Below, piece after piece: positions 15,230 to 28,329 of a DNA stretch of 64,000 nucleotides; position 1 is the stretch's first letter, and every line of letters starts with the position of its first letter. The notes under the pieces were generated by a model. The model worked only from the letters and a program-made list of their open reading frames with translations. It had not been told where the DNA came from and made no database searches. The position numbers were made by a program, and so were the translations under genes. Origin of the DNA: Serilophus lunatus (taxonomy: Eukaryota; Chordata; Aves; Passeriformes; Eurylaimidae); NCBI GenBank assembly GCA_013399895.1, contig VXBA01004389.1, positions 806,001 through 870,000 of the forward strand, given 5' to 3'.

Positions 15230-15510
15230 AGCTGGAAACGATCTCTGGAGATCCCCCAGTACAATCCCTTTGCCAAAGCAGGGCTACCTGTAGCAGGTGA
15301 CACAGGAACATGTCCAGGTGGTTTTGGGATGTCTCCAGAGAGGGAGACTCCACTACCTCGCTGCACAGCCTGCTCCAGAGCTCTCAAACCCTCAGTGTAA
15401 AGCTCTTCCTCATGTTGATGTGAAACTCCACGTGTTTTAGTTTATGGCCACTGCTCCTCATCCTGTCACTGGGCACCACTGAAAAGAGCCTGGCACCACT
15501 GTGTTTGACC
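15230..15510 (-). mobile_element. CR1 LINE fragment
   Basis: The complement of CR1 is recognisable in order: CCCCCAGTACAATCCCTTTG, CCAAAGCAGGGCTACCTGTA, GGGATGTCTCCAGAGAGGGA, CACAGCCTGCTCCAGAGC, CATCCTGTCACTGGGCACC and CTGAAAAGAGCCTGGC. The open frames crossing this stretch on both strands are products of the repeat. Confidence 0.85.
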
Positions 15511-15584
15511 AAAGATATCCACTCTGGGCCTAAGAATTGGTCGCAATTTGAAAGTATTGAGAGACTGTTAATGAGCTGCTTCAC

Positions 15585-15925
15585 TTGGTAATTTGTTCCA
15601 GTGATTAATTATCCTCACTGCTAAAACTTGTGCTGGATTTCTCATTTGAATTTATTTGGCTTCAGCTTTCTGCTATTCATTCTTTTTATACCTTCTTCCC
15701 ACCAAGCCACTTAACTCTGTAGTAACTACTACTTTTTCCCTGTGGATTTTCACCGTGATCAGGCTACCTCTCCATTTTCTTTTTGACAGTCTAAACAATT
15801 TAAACTCCTTAAAGCTGCCACTTTCAGATGGAACCTAATCAATTCTGCAGCCTTACATTCTTTGTGCAGCTCTTTTTCCTATATCCCAAATAGTGTTCTT
15901 CAACATCCTTTTTAAAATATCAGTC
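15585..15925 (-). mobile_element. Old, diverged CR1-group LINE fragment
   Basis: Phrases such as GTAATTTGTTCCAGTGATTA, TATCCTCACTGCTAAAACTT, GAATTTATTTGGCTTCAGCT and CAACATCCTTTTTAAAAT match, in order, the complement of CR1 elements known from turtles and crocodilians as well as birds. Divergence is clearly higher than in the neighbouring CR1 at 15230-15510. No coding capacity remains. Confidence 0.65.
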
Positions 15926-15949
15926 TCATTAAAATCATATTAAAATGCA

Positions 15950-16110
15950 TTTTACACAGAATTACACACAGAATTAATAAGGTTGGAAAAGACCATGGAG
16001 ATCATCAAGTCCAACCTTTACCTAGGTTAACAACCTACCCAACATCAGTCTAACATCTATACCATCTAAACCATTTAAACCATCTAAACCATTTTGCTCA
16101 AACAAGCCCT
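15950..16110 (-). mobile_element. CR1 LINE 3'-end fragment with CATCTAAACC units
   Basis: The plus strand reads ACAGAATTAATAAGGTTGG, AAAAGACCATGGAGATCATC and AAGTCCAACC, the complement of a CR1 3' end. It is followed by several near-tandem copies of CATCTAAACC. It resembles the fragment at 12805-12975 more than the one next to it. Confidence 0.75.
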
Positions 16111-18857
16111 GCCTCCCAAATAATCTGCATGACTTCAATAGATTTGCCCATCCTTATGTTAGTTCTCACTTTCCACCAGCCAGAGGTTTACAATCCATGA
16201 CATTATATTTGCTTTGATGAAATGCAGTAGTGTTGGGGGTGGTGGTTACCACCAAACCCAGAGCCACTTGGGGTAGGTGGCAGCTCTGTGTGCAGTGCTG
16301 TACCATTGCACTCTAATAAGATCCCACATGACACCAGCCTTTTTCCCAGGCTGATTATGCCAAGTGGTGGCCTGTCCCTCTCATGACAGTGAGCTGAGGG
16401 ACTGCCCAGGGTTGTACCTGACCCCACAGAGTGCAGCTGACTGGGCCAGGTAACCTGCAGCCTCTGCTCCCCTCTAGATCAGCTCCAGCGATCCCTCCTC
16501 TCCCACAAGAGTTCGGTGTGTATAGTACAAGGGTATTGACACTCCTCTACATTTTCTGTGGCATTTTCTATACAAGCAGCATAATAAACCCAGGAGTTTT
16601 GCTGATATGTGGTGCAATCAGAGCTCCCATTGCTGTGTTCCAATACTCATTTGCCCGTGAGGAGATGTGAAATGAGCAATTGTAAAGCTGAGACCAACTT
16701 CAGCTGTTCAACATTTTAGAAATCTTTTTCGAACCACCATATGTATCATATTTTTTCATCACAGAATCCTTTTTTCTTTCCAGTAGTGTTGGTGTGTCCA
16801 GCTCATTCAAGATAAAAAGATCATAAATATCTCTTTGATTAATTCTAATAGCCTAGCTAAAATTGCTCTTTACAAGCAGCTGCTATTTACAAGAGGGGTG
16901 GCAGCAAAGGCATTGTTCTCTCCCATCTGTCCCTCACTCCCCACCACCTCCTGCAGTCCTACCCACTGCACCAGAGCTGCAGGTTTTGCAGAGCCAGTGA
17001 TGGCCATGGCTACAAATGTGACCTTCTGGACTTCAACTATGTGAAAGAGGAGATGTGAATTCCAAGTCCTGTTGTCTGTGGGTCTGCAGACACAATCCCA
17101 CAGTAGTCTGTATTTCTAATTCAATGGAATTTTGATTATCTCTGGAGGAATTAAGCAAAATGGGTTACAATGAAAGATCTGTTTGTATTTTCAGAATGCG
17201 CCTTGTGAAATCCCTCACAGGATTCACCTTAATGCATTCCTCAAGTCAGGAGCAAGTAATGTGATTTAGCTTCTACATTTTATGGGATCTGCAGCTGTAG
17301 AATTAGAAAACAGAGCCAAAATAAATAATAAAAATAAAACAAGTGCCAGAAAGACACAATTGCCATTCTAAGCAGAAGGCAGCTCCTGTAAATGCAAGTG
17401 TCAGATGGGCTTCCTTAGGGAAATAACAGGACAGCATCTTTCCATCACTGAAATCATCTGGGAAATGGCCTCTGTAGGAAGTTCTTTACAGTTCCTTGCT
17501 TCTCATGTTGTCTTAAGTTAGGTCAGCCATTACTCAGGGAGTGCCATAGCTCATAATTTGTAAAATAAAGGATTGTATGTGCACAGAGCCAATAGCAGAT
17601 ATAGCAAGTGTGAAAATGGGCAGGAGTGGCTGGTTTCTGGCCACACACATCATCCTTTGTTATGCACAGGGGTTGACAATAAGCAAAGCTTGATGTAATA
17701 TTTAGGGGTTTATTACTAAAAACAGTAGAAGAGCCTGACCCGACCTTCTGGGAAGGAGGGAGTCAATATTTCAGGAAGGTTTTATTTTGGAGGCAAACTT
17801 AATATCAGAGAAACCCTTGCCAAATGCTAAGTTTTGTTCATTGCCTCTTCGCTGGTCAGTGTGATTTCTATGAGGCACAGCAAAGAGGGCACAGAGTCCA
17901 TCATACCCACCACGAGGGGAAAGGACTGGAACAGTGCTGGAGGATGCATAATACAGCCAACTCAGCCCTCAGGGAAGCAAGCAATTTTAAAGCAGATGGT
18001 CTGTAGTACCGTACAGTATTAACATATTTTAACTCTCTTCCTTTCCTTCTCTCCCCCTCCAACCACACATCTCTAATAATTTTTCTTTTTTATTTGCTAA
18101 TGAAGTCAAAGAAACAGAGCAGCAGCTTTAATGCTGGATGAAACACCTCCCCTGGAGTGCTGAGTGTGTGACACAGCACAGGGGAGTGCTGGAAGTCGAG
18201 TTGCTCTTTCTATGAGGTACCCGTGCACTGAACTTGATATCCTCATCCAGACATCTATGGGCAGATGACAAATAATATATTTGATTTTACTTGTCACCTT
18301 GGAGTAAAAGGCTGAACACTCTCAGTCTTTCAAATACCACTGAAACATATTTTTTAACAGTTTGAAAACTTCTTGCTGGTTTTATTCTTTTTCCTGGACA
18401 AGGGCTCTTCTGTCTGGTACTTACTGGAATCGATTTTTAATTCAAATTACTCCACCTCTAGGTCATGTTGTCAGCCTGAAAGGTGCAACCATTACATTTC
18501 TGTCTTCTCAAGTTTGGAACATATTTTTCATTTTGCAGCTATAGAAATTAGCTGTCTTATAACAGGAGTTATAAGAAATGCACATCTTGAGCAACAGAAA
18601 AACAAAAAATGGCATTAAGTGGAGCCCTGGCAGAAAACCTGATGAGCGCACCAGTGCCCCATTTATGTGCTTTGGGGCAGCCTGTTTGTAGCTAATCAGG
18701 CCAAAACTCAGGGATATCCCTGGGATGGGGGAAGGTGGCTGTAGTGAGGAGAAAACAGGTCTGTAAAGGTGCAGTCACATTGCAGAGACACCAATTTGCT
18801 GTGATTTCCCACTGGATGCTATGACTTTGATGTGTTTGAGCTGATAATTCCACCTGC

Positions 18858-18906
18858 TTTTTTGGTTGGTTTTGTTTGTTTGTTTGTTTTTTGTGGTTTT
18901 TTTTTC
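18858..18906 (+). repeat. T-rich simple repeat with GTTT units
   Basis: T runs containing four tandem GTTT units, then a GGTTTTTTTTT block. Low-complexity sequence with no other signal. Confidence 0.8.
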
Positions 18907-21900
18907 TAATTCAGCTCAGATTTTACATGAAAATCTAATTTCCAGTTGGGATGAAAATTTACATTTTCCATCAGTTCTGTTGAACCAATGAGCTCAGAGT
19001 TTCTCCATTTTTTGCTTTTGAATGTAGCCAGAGCACTGCCTCTCCAAAAGCTGTGTGCTTCATCCTGTCTAGCTTCCACTTATTTTTCTGCTTTTGTACA
19101 TGCTGTTCACCTTTCACATTTTGGAAATTGCTTTAGATGCAAATAGATCCATTTGTGACTCTGCACTCAGGATTTTCAAAGTTACTAGAAAATTCAAAGT
19201 AACATACGACAGATCTGAGCCTTTGCTGCTGATTCACATAATTGGTTTTAGGGATTTTGGTTTTCTCATTTTCTTTTTTTATTAGCAAATGCTCTCTTCC
19301 ATTTTAAAGGGCTTCAAAATGTTAATTGTTTAAAGTACCAAGTCTGATCATCCTTTATCCTCTCTATGTTTTTCTGCTTTTTCTTTCTGCAAGATCACCA
19401 ACCAGTACTCAGCACATTTAATTCACTCTGCAGACCACAGTTACAGATTAGTAAACTGATTTCTTTCATACAGCACGCTGGGATTTAGAGAAATAGAAGT
19501 AAGCAGAAAAGATTGGACTTTAAATAGAAGTTCAAACACAAAAACAAGTTTCCTGGCTTGGAAAGTTTAAAAGGAGCAGCTGTGCTGCAGGAACTGGTCA
19601 TGTCCATATTTTTAGACTGAGTAAAACTGGAGCATATTTATTTAGTTTTGTCTGGAAAATGGAAGAATGAGCAAAGTCCAGCTCTCTGGTACTACCAGTG
19701 GGTTCAGACCATCTACACAAACCATAGGCCCAGCTCAACTTTCTTCATTTGTCATCCCATTCTTCTATCCGTGGGCCCCACAGTCACTGACTCAGATGAA
19801 ACATTTTGGATGGGCTGTAGGGCACGTTGTCTGAATTGTGTTTTATCATTAAATACGCGCTTGTGCTTGAGCTTCCTGTAGGTTTCTAGGCAGATGAACA
19901 CTTCCAAGCTGAGACCAAATGAGGAGCTAGACCACCTCCTGGCTCCAAAGTGTGCCTCCAACCACAAGCCCCAGTGCCTCAGGACACTTTGCCTAACTTG
20001 GAGCAATAGGCAGGTATCTACCCTTGAAAAGGGAAAATATCTTTCCTTTCTCTCCTCAGTTACAATTCCCAGACCCATTCACAAGGGCCAGAGCACAGCA
20101 AAGGAGAGGCTCCAAGGTAGCAGTTACACAGATAGCAGTTTCTTCCTACTTAAGGGGTTTCTTCTAAGTATTCAGAAATTGCATGAAGAAATGTCTTTGG
20201 TCATTGAAAACTGCTGAAGGTGGCCCAGTGATCAGGCAGCAGATGCTTTTCCCCTTTGTTTCCCCCTGCTGCGTTCCCTGCTCCTCTTCGTGTCTGTCGC
20301 ACACTGTTGGAAATTGGTTTTCTTACCCCTGTGGGCCTGTTTCTGATGCTCAAATAAAGGTTTTTCAAGACTTCCATGGAAAACACTAGAGAAATTCAAC
20401 ATCCTGTCAGAGTCAACAATCTGACTGAGGAGATGACGCACAGCCCCGGGGCTGCTTCAGGGAAGGGCTTCTTGTGTCCTCATTCCCATTTCTATCCTTA
20501 TTGCGACTCCAGGAAAGAGCTCTGGATAAACATGATGTGGGCCTTTAATAATGCACAGCTTACAGAAAGCAAGACAGCAACCTTGTGTGCCTTTTCTTTT
20601 TCAAACAGTGCTTCTCCTCTGTTTCCGCCATGAAGGTGAGGGGTGGAGGCAAGTTTAAGGCTTTCCTGGCTGTTAGCAGGATGGCTGGGTGATGGAGAGA
20701 GGACAAGCTGAAAGGCTCAGCACCCTTTGCTAGGTATAGCCAGAGTGATGTCAGACAGGAAGAGTCCTGGGGAGCTGGCAGAGAGAGGCTTGGACCTGCC
20801 ACCTTCCATTCTGTCGGTAGTTCCACTCCTGTTTCAGTGTAGACAGATTCAAGTGTTTGATGCACGGCAGACTTGTCATCTTAGGAGGTTACTCCATGCA
20901 AGAATGATGCCAAGGGCTCCCTTCAGTTGCCTGAAGGACTATTGCCACCCGAGGGGTGATTCAAGGGCATCTGAGACCTCCTCGAGGCAGATGTGACAGA
21001 GGATTCAGGGCACCCACCCAGCTGGAGGTGCAGCTGGGTACCCCACGGGCATCTCAAATACCCAGATACCCACGTTGAAGCAGCTGCTGTGCAGGCCCCT
21101 CTGGACTGTAACATGGGAGCAAAGCTGCCAAAAATACACATTTGTATCTTAATGTCGTTCCACCGTCATGTTGGGTTACAAATTACAGATCCAAGTGCCG
21201 ACTATGCCTGTCACAATTCCCAGCAAGAGCTTTCAGCTAGGCCAATTAAGGCTCAGTCTGCTTGCTTCCTGCAAGTTATTTCTTTTAGGATTTCAGCAAT
21301 GGGCCTGGCTGCCAAGTGACATTTCTGAATACTTTGTTCTAAGCTGAGGCAGTCTCTGATGATCCAAGCCACCCTATAAAGACATGAGCAGTAATCCCTT
21401 CAAAGACACAACCCTCCTTTCCTCTGAAATGTTGTTGGCAGTTTGTTCCTTTCTGAAGGAAAACAGCAAGAACTTCAATATGATATATAGTTTTTTGCTT
21501 CTAATTTTTAGATACATTATTCCTGAGCATATCCTATCTCTCGAAGTGTTTTATTAGCTGGAATCATTTTCAGTACTTAAGAAAATTGGCCTGTTGAATT
21601 GTGGGGGTTTTCCTCCTTATTTAAACTCCAAATAAATTTCACTGTTAACTTTTCTGATACTCATTTGCTCAGTACAAATAAATGGGACGTATGTCCTGTC
21701 AACTGTTTCCAGCTGCTACAATATACATGCAGCTTCTTTGTAGCGTGGACCAACTAACTTCTGTAAGGGTGGAAGATATCCCTAAGAGGATATGGCTGAG
21801 TGACTAGAAGCCAAAAGCCTTCAGTAGCTGTCCCTAATCACCAACACTGCACTCAGACAGCACAGAGCTGGGAAAGAGGCGGGTATTAAAGAAAACGAGG

Positions 21901-24900
21901 CTTAACCAAGACACGTGGTCCCAGTTCAGGTCTTCCTTGAGCAAAGATTTCTCTTCATGCACTGTTTTCCCTGTAGTCTTTTTAAAAAAGTGGGAAAAAC
22001 TAATGAAACTGCTTAGAGAAAAACCTGGAGGCAGAGCAGAAATTATTAAAATGCCATACATACCCTGCCCATTGCTTGTGCCTGCTCCTAGGTCATCCCA
22101 TGCCACAGGCACTGGTATCAAATGCTACAGTCGCTGCTTGGGATTTTCTGGATTGTATTTCATGTGTCTATAGAGAAAGGAGGTCAGAGACAACTTTTCC
22201 AAATTCTTGAGGTGGTCAGGTGTGAGGTTCGAATCTGTTTCGTAGTTGGGACAAAGCATAATAATATACTATTTTACATATAATTCTGTAAAATATAGTT
22301 TTTCTATCTCATTCTATCAGCTAGAGCAACTTTCTTCATTATTACTGCAGTTTAAGAAATCCTCATGTTAAATCTTTCCCCATCATTCTTCTCTGTCACA
22401 TCTACAACAGCCTACATGTTATTTTCTCTTTAATTTTGCTAGTCAGGACTTCATCATGCCTTACACAGTCCTACACAGTGTTCTTACACTGTCCTCTAAT
22501 TTTATTTCACATCATTTATTTTGTATTTCCAGGCAATTGCCATTTCTCTTAGTCCTGTTGTTTTACATTATTCTCCTGACCTGACTATATAATCATCCTA
22601 TTTTTCACATGATCACAATTCACCTTCTGCTTTTCCCACTTCTGGTGTTTTTTAATTTATTTTACTGGCAAGGTTTTGGTGTCAATTCCCCAATTAATTC
22701 TTGCTGTCACTGTTATTAACATGGGTTAGGTGACTACATACCTTTGAGAACTTGAGCTCTAATTCCCACCAATTTCGAGTGGAAACAAGCAGCTCAGGGT
22801 TGACCTGTAAGTTTGGGAGCCCTGCTGTCTTCAAAGGATGCCTGTGCTGGACCAGGCAGAAGAAATCTGCAGTATCTTGCATGAGAAAAAGAATGAAAAG
22901 AGGAAACTTACCATGTTTATTACAACAGTAACGATATCACAGTGGGGTGTGTTGCCTTATTCCAGATTTATATCTGGGATCTGTGAATGTCCCAGGGCTC
23001 AGCATGCAATCCCATAGACACTCTATTTGCATGTACTCCATATTCAATAAATAAAAAATGGAAGTGTCAGAAAAGCATTTTAAAACACTCTGTTATTAAG
23101 CAGTTACCGGTAGATCTTGTGCTTTTTGGTCATTAGTCTCCCACAAGCTCTCACTGTATGTTGTGACAAGCTGTAAATGCTTGAGCTTTAGTGCCAAACT
23201 GAGAACCAAAGCAAAAGAAAAAAAAAAAAAAAAGAAGGGGAAAAAGTTATCTTTAAATCTGTGTGTCTTAAGATAAAATCCTGCCTGCAGACAGACCCAG
23301 CCTGGCAGGAGTGATGATGACTAAGCCCCATTTCTTCCCATGAACAGCCACTTTGCTGACAACTTCAGACATGCAGCCCTACACACCAAGGGACACTGAT
23401 GGTCCATGAAATTTGAGCCTGTATCAATGATAGATTTAACTTCTCATCCTTCACTCCAGTTCCAGAAAGACAGCTCATAAAAGGACAGGTTTTCCAGTTA
23501 GCAAAGAGAAACAAGCCCAGTGTTAGTGGAAAAAGGTCAATTTTTTACTCACCCACTCTTTTTCTACTGATTCAGAACCTAAGAGGTGATTAAAGCAACA
23601 CAAAATTATTACTTGGAATGAAAGCAGGAGGATATTAATTCCCTCTGAGGTTTTAAGCATACAGAGGGAAGAGTGAGACCTGCAAGGTCTCTGAGCAGGG
23701 CCCTCTTTCACGCCTCTGTCTTCCTGTCAAGATGTCCATGCCCTCTCCAGCCCAGTTAACTCATGTCTGTCCAGAATACACAAGACCATAATTCCAGCAG
23801 CACATCTCTTGTTCCCCAAAAGACACCGTGAGTGGGCAGACATCAGATCTCACTCCCTATTCCTTGACAACAGAAAGGCTGAAACTTAAAATCCCCTTTC
23901 ATTGGAACTGCCAGCTTAGAAAAAGTGGCCCAGAGGGGGGTCATGCACCCTCGATGATGTCCTTGCCATGGTTACCTGCCCCCTGAGACTGTCCATTCCC
24001 AGGACCTGACCTCTACTCTGCTGCCCCTTTTTCTGTTCAATTCTCCCTTACCAGGGTCTTCTGATTTCACTTTTGGGCACTACACAGTTCTATGTCAACT
24101 ATACAGTCCGGGGATAAATTATGTATTTAAACACTACAGTCAGCCCCCTTACTTTTCACCCTCTAGAACATAATTTTTCTTTTCAGCAGAAGGCAAAGCA
24201 TTGCCATGTAATGTCCTCTTAAAGATGAGTAAATTTATAGCTCTCCTGCCCCTGCAAAGGCAAAAGCAAACTTTTAATTTGCTCTCCTAAAGCAGGACTC
24301 TTTTCACTCCATTATACTGGCAGTGACCCACTGTCAGGGCCTTACACACTGCACAATGTGAAAGACAGAATTCCAGGAATTCCATAGTCACAGAAAATAA
24401 AAATAATTTGTGCTGTAAAGCACTTCAGCCATTAGGTAATTAATCTGAGTTATTTTTGGTTTAGGGCTGGAATGGAAGGATGAATCCTACCTCAGTGAGA
24501 GCTGAATGTTTCTGCACCTCAGAGTTTTTGTCTGTGCCTGCGGATGTTTAACCACCTGTCACCTACACAGGTAACAATGAACACAAGCTCATGTCTCTCA
24601 CTTCCCCATCACCTCTGCCAGGTTTGGTGACTTGATTGAGATGGTCTTTACCCAGTGCCTCGAAGCCGTAGCCTCCAAAGCCATGGTGCCAAAAGGGAGA
24701 TGGGTGAGCAGAGGGAAATTTGTCCCTCAACACCTGCCAGCAGTCCCCCTGCTGCTGTGTTCTATCTCAGAGGGTTTCCATGGTCCAACACCTTCATGGC
24801 CTCCTCCTCTACAGATGGGCTGGGGGCTGCCAGCTCTGCCCAAGCAGGTGGGTGGATAGGGCTTGTGGCCCCAAGGAACAGCAGCTGGACTTGAAAGCCA

Positions 24901-25653
24901 GGGACTAGACATGTCCACTTTAGCAAGCTAAGTGCCTTTTTCCAAGCACAGCTGGGACTGGGTAAACATGAGCCAAGTCCTGTCCTAAACATTTGCTAAG
25001 CTCTGTGCTTCCCAGAGCAGGCAGTCACAAGGTAGGTAAGGAAAGTCACAGGGGCAGAGAATTCTAACTCCACATTTCCCCAAAATGAAAAAGCAAGGAT
25101 TGCTCTTCATTTAAGCAATGTCAGGAGCCAGTTTCCAAGGAGCAGTTTGCATGGAGTACTGCAGGATCCACAGGCTGCAGCGAGTGGCAGGTCAGGGTGG
25201 AGAGGGAAGGGAGGAGCTGCGTCTCAGACACATCTTCAAACTTATCTTTGTCACATGTCAGTAGAGGGTCCTACCCCATGTGAAATTACCTGCACCCCCA
25301 GCATTATTTTCCTGATTTCCTGTTGAGACATCCCACAAAAAGCACCATCACAAATGAAGCTGTGAATTTGAAATTTGCTGTCTTGGGTTTTTCCATTATT
25401 ATTATTCTGCTTCCTCTATGAGAGATGAGCTGCACTCCCCACTCCATGGTCTTTATTTGCAGGTGATTTTTACTTAACTGCGCTATTGATCCCAAGATGG
25501 ATAGGAAGCCCAGCAGCTTAAGCCCTGTCCCCAAAGGTATGAAAGCTTCATTAGATTTATGAAATACTCCAGGATACACTGAGGCTCTGCAGTTCATCTA
25601 GCAAAAAGGCTTTACATTTTACTCACGTCCAGATGATTTGTATTCTTTGCTGA

Positions 25654-25678
25654 ATTATTATTTTTATTATTATTATTG
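25654..25678 (+). repeat. (ATT)n microsatellite
   Basis: A short run of ATT trinucleotides with one T-rich interruption, about 300 bases left of the solo LTR. Confidence 0.85.
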
Positions 25679-25970
25679 TGACTCAGGGGTTCTGCTCTAA
25701 CTCAACTGCATGTGAAACACAGTCAATTAATAGATAGGGTGAAGGGCAGCCAATCCCCCATGAGTCACAGATATCTCATTTCTCAATCTCATCCTAATGC
25801 TATCATCTCCCCTTCACATCCTTTTGCTCAAATGGGACAGATTTGGCATTTTCTTCCAGGGGAATTAATGAGGCTTCAGGATCTCCCGTTGTTTTTGCCT
25901 GGCAAAAACAAAAGCATCTTCAGGAATTGTCAGATAAAATCAATGAATAATAATCTACAGGTTAAAGATG

Positions 25971-26524
25971 TGTCTCAGTTTTGGACAGGATAGAGTCAAT
26001 TTTCTTTACAGTAGCTGGTATGGGGCTGTGCTTTGGATTTTTTTTATGGAACAAGTGTTGATAACTCAGGAATGCCTTCCTTAACACTGAGCACTGATAC
26101 AGTATCAAAGCTTTTTCTGATTCTCATCCACCCCACCATCAAAAAGGCTAAAGGTGCAGAAGGAGTTGGGAGGGATCACAGCTGGGACAGCTGACCTCAA
26201 CTGACCACAGGGATATCCTACTCCACATAGAGTTATGCAGGAAGAAGGAGGAAGGGGAGGGCATTTGGAGTGATGCTATTTGCCTTCTCAAATCATCTTT
26301 ACATATGATGGATCCCAGTTTTCCTGGAGATGGCTGAACACCTGCCTGCATAAGGGAAGTGGTGAAAGAATTGCTTGGTATGGTTTTCCTGAGTTCACAG
26401 TTTTTGCTTTACCTAATGAACTGTCTTTATCTCAACCCACAAGTTTTCTCATCACCACTCTTCTGATTCTCCCCCTCATCCCACCAGTGAGAGTGGAGTT
26501 GTTGTCTGGGGTTAAACCACAACA
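25971..26524 (+). mobile_element. Solo LTR resembling avian ERVL-type endogenous retrovirus LTRs
   Basis: This 554-base block starts TGTCTCAG and ends AACCACAACA, so it has TG...CA ends. Internal phrases recognisable from avian ERVL-type LTRs are CAATTTTCTTTACAGTAGCT, GGGACAGCTGACCTCAACTG, CCTGGAGATGGCTGAACACC, CTGTCTTTATCTCAACCCAC and GGGGTTAAACCACAACA. The flanking 5-mers AGATG (25966-25970) and AGACG (26525-26529) look like a target-site duplication with one later change. No internal viral sequence adjoins it, so it is a solo LTR. The family name is from memory. Confidence 0.8.
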
Positions 26525-28329
26525 AGACGCAAATAAAACCAGGCATCAATCTTCTGGCAGCAATATTTAACAGGAGCTTCACCTGGAAGTGAGGACAGAG
26601 CTCAGAGCCAGCACATGGCACACCAGCTTCATGACTAATGTGTCAGTGGGGCACCAAAGGGACTGCTTAGGACTAGCAATTTTTAATAAGTTCCCTCACC
26701 ACCTGTCATGTGGAGTTAGGGGCAGATCCCTGACATTTGTAAAAGAGACTAATTCAGAGCCCGAGAAGCCTGGAGAGGATAATGGAGTTAGACAGGCATT
26801 AGCTAAATGAGAGAAATAAAAAGGCCACCATGTATATATAGGAAATACAATCCAAAATGCGGAATTTTTATTCAGAAAGGAAGTGAAGCTTGGAAACCAA
26901 CAACACAGAAGTAGTACAAGAACAGACAATAAATAAGGTGACTGTAAGCAGAAACTAGTAGATGTCACAGAAACACGGGCATACCTCAGGGCTGTTTCCT
27001 GGAATAGCCATAGGCTCTGCTGCCCCACAAGGAATTAGAGGCAGGCAGTGCCTACACTGGATGGATACACTGGTAGAATTCAGGAGAAGGATGGCAAGGA
27101 TTGTTGAGGAGCAGGAAGAAGGAGACGTGACAGCAACACACTTGAAGATTTTACAAAATAGGAACATCTGAAGGAATGCAATGAGGTCTCAATATAGCTG
27201 TGTGTAGGGAATGTAAAATAACCAGTTGGAAGAGCAGGAAAACCTCCCTGACAGCCAAATCAAAGTGTTTCTGAAGTCACACAGCTTCCAAGGGACAGGA
27301 TGGGAGCATCCTGCACTCCTTTTGGACCAGCCTAAGACATGTCCTCACGGACACTGGTACTTAGGCACAGCCACAGTCCAAGCCCAGGCCTCTCCTCTTG
27401 GCTGCCCAGGGATAACCTCCCACTCCCCCAAGGCAACGCTGCTCCAACAGTTTCCCACTTATCTCAAGAAAAAAATAGAAACAGTCCTGTTTGCCCTTTT
27501 CCACAGTTTTGGGTGAAACTTCAGCATGAAAATCCCTTACAGAAATGACATCTTTTTAGGCATTTATAGTTTTTGTCCATAGCAAGAAAACACACTTTTC
27601 TTCACATGAAATAGGCCTTGTTCTCACCATTAAGTTTCTGTTTGGATTTTCAACATTTTCTACTTGCAAAAACCCTTGGGCAGGGTCAGGCTTTTTTAAG
27701 CTAGCTCTAGCAATGATAATGGCAGTGGTAATGAAAACAGAGCCTTAAAATACCTTTTACAGCTCCTCAATTTTCCTCATTTCTGCCCTTAAAGGACCAA
27801 AGTTTTTGCTTGCTTGCTTTTTCAAGGCAGTACTTTTCTGGTAATAGTATAGTTCTGATATATTTTTAGGGAGACATTCCAAAGGCAAGAATCACAGGTC
27901 ACAGACAGCATCCATTTTGTACAGGTGCAGTTTTGGCTGTACCTGATGGCACCCTGGAGCAGCCTGGGGTCACAGGGATCACAGCCTGGAAGAATTGAAT
28001 GTGAGATGTAGGACTCATGTGGCATCATCAGCCCTCCACGTGCTTCAGCCTCACGAGCCAAACCCTTTGTCCTCCCTCAAAATCTCTTTGCTGAATAGAG
28101 GCAATGCACTGACCTGGAGCAGGCAGTGAGTGGGGATGCTTTGTTAGGTGGGGAGTTCCTCCAGCTCCCCAGAAAGCACCATCAGATGTGAGAAGTGTTA
28201 CTGTCATTAAAACCCCTTTGCTGAAAAACAATTGCACCAGACAGCCCTGTGCTAAAAATGACTGCCAGGCTTCACATGCAGTCCTGGCTGACCTTCCCAG
28301 AGCATTTCTGCTGTGCCGTTAATTTTCAC
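26525..28329. other. Intergenic right of the solo LTR, no gene recognised
   Basis: Open frames of up to 110 codons occur on both strands (26696-27028 and 27226-27516 are the longest). None resembles a known protein or is flanked by coherent splice sites. Confidence 0.7.

Larger units (their letters stand above)
16111..25970. other. Intergenic, no gene recognised
   Basis: Mostly unique sequence. A pyrimidine-rich plus strand is notable around 22330-22680. An A run lies at about 23218-23234. No exon, RNA gene or clear transposon is recognised other than the simple repeats listed separately. Confidence 0.75.

Noticed and set aside
15049..15400. Several overlapping open frames on both strands near 15.1-15.4 kb
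   Set aside because: They are mostly read from the CR1 fragment at 15230-15510 and carry no reverse-transcriptase motif.
25971..26524. A full-length endogenous retrovirus around the LTR
   Set aside because: No second LTR and no gag, pol or env-like frame adjoin it, so only a solo LTR is supported.
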